Positions 60,676 through 64,000 of a stretch of 64,000 bases of DNA are shown in pieces. The stretch spans positions 5,259,584 through 5,323,583 of the forward strand of contig NC_009142.1 in NCBI RefSeq assembly GCF_000062885.1. Direction: 5' to 3'. Made by a program: the position numbers and the translations under genes. Below the pieces are notes generated by a model. It was not told the DNA's origin, made no database searches, and worked only from the letters and a program-made list of their open reading frames with translations. The stretch's first letter is position 1. Every line of letters begins with the position of its first letter. This stretch comes from Saccharopolyspora erythraea NRRL 2338 (GTDB lineage: Bacteria; Actinomycetota; Actinomycetes; Mycobacteriales; Pseudonocardiaceae).

Positions 60676-61581
60676 TCACGAGAGGAGCGGGAAGCCCCGC
60701 AGGTCTGCCGCAGGTGCATCACCTGCCGCGGGATGAACTCCGCGATCGTGAACCCGACGACGTCCGCGGACTCGTCGACGTCGGCCACGATCCGCCGCAC
60801 CTCGGTGCTGGTGAGCCCGTTGGGTTCCGCGCCGAGGCCCAGGACGAGTTCATCGCTGTCGATCACGTCGACGTCGAAGTGGATCGCCACGCGCGAGCAC
60901 CCGGTGGCCTCGAGCCAGTCGAGCACCGGCCGTGTGGTCGCGCGCAACTCGTCGGGGCCGAACGACTGGATTCCCCACTCGGCGACGTTGGGGAAGTCGT
61001 CATCGGTCCACGAGTGCAGCCCCACGAGGGCGACCCGGTCCGGCGAGACGGTCGCGGGCAGCAATTCCTGCACGTCGGGATCACCGTGGCCGGTGAGCGC
61101 GGCCACGGCCATCGTGGCCCGGGTACTCGCTGCGCGGAGTGCCGATGTCGGGGTGCGCGTCGATCCAGACGACCGCCAGGTCGTCGCCGTACCTGCGGGC
61201 GAGCTCGGAGAACGGTGCCACGCTCACCGAGCACTACCCTCCGAGGGTCGTGATGCGCGCCGGATCGTGTCCGCGGATGACCTCGAACGCGCTCGCGAGC
61301 TGGTCGAGCACGGCCGACTTGGCTTCAACTCCGTCTCGCACGTCCAGACCCTCGTCGGACATCGTGACCGGCGCGGTCGCGGTGGGGCCGTCGTGCGGCG
61401 GCAGGACCGCTTCGAGGACCGCGGTGCCCACGGCGTAGCCGCGGCGGGCGACCTCGAGCGGGAGCTCGGAGGCGAACGCCTCGACGCCGGCCGTGCCGGC
61501 ACCCTGCCACTGGGGCCAGAGGAGCCGGAGGTGGACCCCGCCGTCGGAGGTAGCTGTCCGCGACGGATCGGGTTGCGCCAC
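60676..61581 (-). pseudogene. arginase/agmatinase-family gene with nonsense and frameshift lesions
   Basis: A near complete ureohydrolase-like gene is readable: LLWPQWQGAGTAGVEAFASE, VTMSDEGLDVRDGVEAKSAV, then LGG followed by a TAG near 61242 where a Glu or Asp codon is expected before CSVSVAPFSELARRYGDDLA. VVWIDAHPDIGTPRSEYPGH contains the metal-binding DAHPD. The frame then changes near 61115 to MAVAALTGHGDPDVQELLPA and VAIHFDVDVIDSDE (second metal motif). A last shift near 60700 leads to LRGFPLLS. Start GTG 61581 has AAGGA. Three independent lesions argue against sequencing error alone. Confidence 0.8.
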
Positions 61582-61777
61582 TGCTGGTTCCTTCCTCCGG
61601 AACCACCCTGCTGGACCGCTCCCTGACCCGGCGGCAGCAGCCGGCCGCAACGGGTTCAGCGGTGCTCGGCACGTCCCACCCGCAGAAGGCCCGCCACCAC
61701 CCGCTGACCACGGGCCTGCACCGAGCCGTCATGGCGTCAACGTCCTTGGGCCCCGTCGCCCTGTAAGCCACGCTCGT

Positions 61778-61793
61778 TGTGCGCTAGCGCACA
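61778..61793. promoter_or_regulatory. 16-bp palindrome, candidate GntR/FadR-type operator
   Basis: TGTGCGCTAGCGCACA is a perfect palindrome between the arginase-family pseudogene (start 61581, minus) and the opine-dehydrogenase-like gene (start 61913, plus). The 330-bp space has no gene. No regulator is encoded beside it. Confidence 0.55.
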
Positions 61794-61912
61794 CACCCTG
61801 CGGCGGCAGGAACCGCGAGCCAGGTGTCCACGACCTGTGGCCGTACGCGACATGCGCTCGGCGGGTACCCGCTGGCCCTGCCGAGCGGCGCCAACGGCGG
61901 AGGGATTCGCAG

Positions 61913-63025
61913 GTGGACGAGATCGGCGTGATCGGAGCGGGCGGCGAAGGACTGGCCGTGACGGCCTACCTGTCCTCGATCGGACGCATGGTGCGGCTGT
62001 GCACCCGCGATCCCGCACGGATCGGCGGAATCCGGCGCACGAGAAGCATCCGGGCCACCGGGTCCCTGGAGGGCCGCTTCCCGGTCGGGGAAGTGACCGG
62101 CGACCCGGCCCACCTGGCCTCCCACTGCCGTGTGCTGGTCGTCGCCGCGATCACCACCGCCTACCGCGACATCGCTCGCGCGCTGGCGCCCCACCTGACC
62201 GGCGACCACGTGGTGGTGCTGTTCTCCAGCAAGCTGTGCGGCAGCGCCGAGTTCGCCGAAGCCCTCAGCCGCGAAGGACGGCACGGCGTCGACGTGGTCG
62301 AAACCGACGCGCTTTTCGCGGCGCGGCCCCGCGACACCGACGGGGTGGCGGTGCTCGGCGTGAAACGGTGGAACCTGCTTTCCGGTGCCCGCCGGGAGTC
62401 CGTCACGCGGTGCGCTCCCCTGCTGCGCGAGTGGTTCCCGTGGGTGGAACCGGCGCGGAACCTGATCGAGCGCGGGCTCACCGACTTCGGCGCCGTGGCC
62501 CACGCCCCGATCGCCCTGGCCAACCTCGGCAGCATCGAGCGCGGCGAGGAGCTGCTGTTCTACCTCGACGGCATGTCGGACCGCACCGTGGTGCTGCTGG
62601 AGCAGGCCGAACGGGAGTTCCGCGCGGTCGCCCACGCCTACGGTGCGGACCTCACGCCGATGGCCCAGGTCCTCGACCGCTACTACGGCTGCCGGACCAC
62701 CTGCGTGCTCGACGCCATGCGCAGCGTCGAGGCGTACCAGACGATCCCGGCACCGGAGTCGCTCGACCACCGCTTCCTGCGCGAGGACATCGCCTCCACC
62801 CTGGTCCCGCTCGAAGCGCTCGCGGCCACGGCCGGTGTGCCGACGCCGATGATCAGCTCGACCATCAACATCATGTCCCTGCTGTCGGGCGAGCAGTTCC
62901 GCGACACCGGACGCACCCTGCACCGGCTCGGCTGGGCCGAGCTCACCCACGACGAGATCCTCGACCGCATCTCGCCCGATGATCGGCACGCACTTGCCGT
63001 CGATAGCCTCGTCCCGACTCGGTAG
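61913..63025 (+). CDS. opine/octopine dehydrogenase-like NAD(P) oxidoreductase
   Basis: Protein of 370 residues. The N-terminal dinucleotide fold is DEIGVIGAGGEGLAVTAYLS with GxGxxG and RLCTRDPARIGGI after beta2, and HVVVLFSSKLCGSAEFAEAL. The C-terminal octopine/nopaline dehydrogenase domain has GLTDFGAVAHAPIALANLGS, YDDGM-like LFYLDGMSDRTVVLLEQAER and ends with DTGRTLHRLGWAELTHDEIL. The family reductively condenses an amino acid with a 2-oxo acid, including metallophore-forming enzymes. GGAGGG is 8 bases before GTG 61913. No partner synthase is seen nearby. Confidence 0.85.
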   Translation: MDEIGVIGAGGEGLAVTAYLSSIGRMVRLCTRDPARIGGIRRTRSIRATGSLEGRFPVGEVTGDPAHLASHCRVLVVAAITTAYRDIARALAPHLTGDHVVVLFSSKLCGSAEFAEALSREGRHGVDVVETDALFAARPRDTDGVAVLGVKRWNLLSGARRESVTRCAPLLREWFPWVEPARNLIERGLTDFGAVAHAPIALANLGSIERGEELLFYLDGMSDRTVVLLEQAEREFRAVAHAYGADLTPMAQVLDRYYGCRTTCVLDAMRSVEAYQTIPAPESLDHRFLREDIASTLVPLEALAATAGVPTPMISSTINIMSLLSGEQFRDTGRTLHRLGWAELTHDEILDRISPDDRHALAVDSLVPTR

Positions 63026-63033
63026 GTACTTGC

Positions 63034-63501
63034 TCAGCACCCTTCGTAGTCGGAGAGGACGGCGACCTTGCCGGCCGACGCGGAGTCCGGGTCGAAGCGG
63101 TAGCCGAGCCATTCCCGGGCGAGCCGCCGCGCCAGCTCCAGGCCGATGACGCGCTGGCCGAAGGTCAGCACTTGGGCGTTGTTGCTCAGCACGGACCGCT
63201 CCACCGAGAAGCTGTCGTGCGCGGTGACCGCTCGGATGCCCTTGACCTTGTTGGCGCTGATCGCCACCCCCAGACCGGTTCCGCACACCAGCAACGCGCG
63301 GTCGGCCTCGCCGCGCGCGACCATCTCGGCCGCGGCGATGGCGATGTTCGGGTACGCGGTCACGTCGTCGCCGTTGACCCCGACGTCCACAACGGACCCG
63401 ACGCGCGGGTCCTCCGCCAGGTCGCCTTTCAGGACGTCCTTGTACTGCAGGCCGGCGTCGTCCGAACCCACGACGACGCGCAACGGCTCGGCCTCACTCA
63501 T
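63034..63501 (-). CDS. RpiB-type sugar-phosphate isomerase (erythrulose 4-phosphate isomerase-like)
   Basis: Protein of 155 residues of the RpiB/LacAB family. [20 protein letters not shown] near residue 8, catalytic Cys73 in [20 protein letters not shown], and [20 protein letters not shown] are conserved. [11 protein letters not shown] and the Y-EGC tail resemble the D-erythrulose-4-phosphate isomerase of the mycobacterial erythritol pathway more than true RpiB, which usually has GxDHAG. Start ATG 63501 overlaps the upstream Dak gene by 8 bases. Its stop is 9 bp from the convergent opine gene. Confidence 0.85.
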   Translation of the reverse strand: MSEAEPLRVVVGSDDAGLQYKDVLKGDLAEDPRVGSVVDVGVNGDDVTAYPNIAIAAAEMVARGEADRALLVCGTGLGVAISANKVKGIRAVTAHDSFSVERSVLSNNAQVLTFGQRVIGLELARRLAREWLGYRFDPDSASAGKVAVLSDYEGC

Positions 63502-64000
63502 CACTTGCCTCCACTGCTCGGGCAGTCGTCTCGGCGACCAGGGCGAACGAGATGGCACCGGCGTCGGGGGTGCCGATGCTGCGTTCCGCCAGCGGCCGGG
63601 CGCGGCCGACCCTGGGGGTGAGCGACGCGGTGTCCTCGGCGGCCTGGCGAGCGGCCGCGGCGGCCCGGCGCCAGGAGCCCTCCGCGGCGAAGGACCGGGC
63701 GAACGGAACGATCGCGTCGATCATCGTCTTGTCGCCGACCTCGGCCTTGCCGGTGCGCTGGATGGCTTCCGCGAACGCCGCGACACCTGCGGCGATGTCG
63801 GACCGCGACGGCGTGCGGTCGTCGCCCAGGCACTCGGCGAAGGCGCGCAGGCCGGTCCCCCACAGCACGCCGGAGGTGCCTCCCGCCCTCGCCGCCCAGG
63901 CGTCGCCCGCCTCGGCCAGCACGGACCGCGCTCCGGCCCCGGCGGCGCAGGCGGCCGCGGCGGCCTCGACGGCTGCCGTCGAGCCCTTGACCATGCCGCG
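63494..64000 (-). CDS. dihydroxyacetone/erythrulose kinase, DhaL (Dak2) part, cut by window edge
   Basis: The last 169 codons of a gene that enters from beyond 64000. The visible part is the Dak2/DhaL nucleotide-binding helical domain: [14 protein letters not shown], the [20 protein letters not shown] motif with Asp residues that bind Mg-ATP, and [20 protein letters not shown] then [10 protein letters not shown]. The motif VGDKTMxDAxxP and VGRAxxxxxRSxGxPDAGA are diagnostic. With the isomerase after it, the kinase is likely an erythrulose or dihydroxyacetone kinase. Whether a DhaK half is fused upstream is not visible. Confidence 0.9.
   Translation of the reverse strand, partial: RGMVKGSTAAVEAAAAACAAGAGARSVLAEAGDAWAARAGGTSGVLWGTGLRAFAECLGDDRTPSRSDIAAGVAAFAEAIQRTGKAEVGDKTMIDAIVPFARSFAAEGSWRRAAAAARQAAEDTASLTPRVGRARPLAERSIGTPDAGAISFALVAETTARAVEASDE

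Noticed and set aside
1-64000. tRNA, rRNA, CRISPR arrays, insertion sequences, phage or plasmid genes, and secondary-metabolite synthases
   Set aside because: None was recognised on either strand. The several methyltransferases are scattered and not linked to synthase genes, and the PhzF-like gene lacks other phenazine genes.

Overview
The window is very GC-rich DNA with dense two-strand coding, GTG and TTG starts, actinobacterial-type promoters (TANNNT -10 boxes directly before start codons) and many one-component regulators. It suggests a filamentous actinomycete, most likely of the Pseudonocardiaceae (Saccharopolyspora-like). This is inferred from gene content and style; no marker gene such as rRNA lies in the window. 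I see no tRNA, rRNA, CRISPR array, transposase or prophage.

Layout. 0-10 kb holds regulator/target pairs: PhzF-like isomerase with an Lrp regulator, SDR with an XRE/MmyB regulator, MFS pump with an ArsR-type regulator around a perfect operator, and an AbgT transporter plus M20 peptidase facing a double Lrp-type regulator. 10-18 kb has an Fpg/Nei glycosylase, three methyltransferases, an AraC/DUF2000 pair, a secreted 5'-nucleotidase, and small unknown proteins. 18.6-26.9 kb is an acetate/carboxylate module: ActP-like symporter with DUF485 partner, a second symporter with a small membrane partner, a LytS/LytR two-component system, and acetyl-CoA synthetase divergent to them. 27-34 kb has a truncated BCCT transporter and a PucR-MFS-HAD-FAD oxidoreductase catabolic group. 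35-41 kb is a membrane-lipid block: a DedA-PAP2 fusion followed by lysX (lysyl-tRNA synthetase fused to a phosphatidylglycerol lysyltransferase), then an AMIN-like lipoprotein. 42-46 kb has a methyltransferase and metE behind a cobalamin riboswitch. 46-51.4 kb has a secreted trypsin-like protease, a methyltransferase, a LURP-one-like protein and a large LuxR/ATPase regulator. 51.9-53.1 kb is a run of gene remnants. 53.1-60.5 kb is an acetoin dehydrogenase operon (acoX, E1 alpha, E1 beta, lipoyl-hydrolase) with an AcoR-like regulator downstream. 60.7-64 kb has an arginase-family pseudogene, an opine-dehydrogenase-like gene and the end of an erythrulose/dihydroxyacetone-kinase type operon cut by the window edge.

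Themes. Carbon overflow products are handled in two places: acetate (symporters, LytSR, Acs) and acetoin (Aco enzymes, which feed acetyl-CoA and acetaldehyde). At least nine broken or truncated genes lie in the window, concentrated between 51.9 and 61.6 kb, so this is accessory, decaying chromosome rather than core. No obvious new multi-gene defence or biosynthetic system is present. The least explained items are a 135-bp hairpin element at 57.6 kb, an inverted pair of related repeats bracketing the acs-BCCT block, phased direct repeats before lytS, and the PucR/HAD/FAD-oxidase group with unknown substrate.
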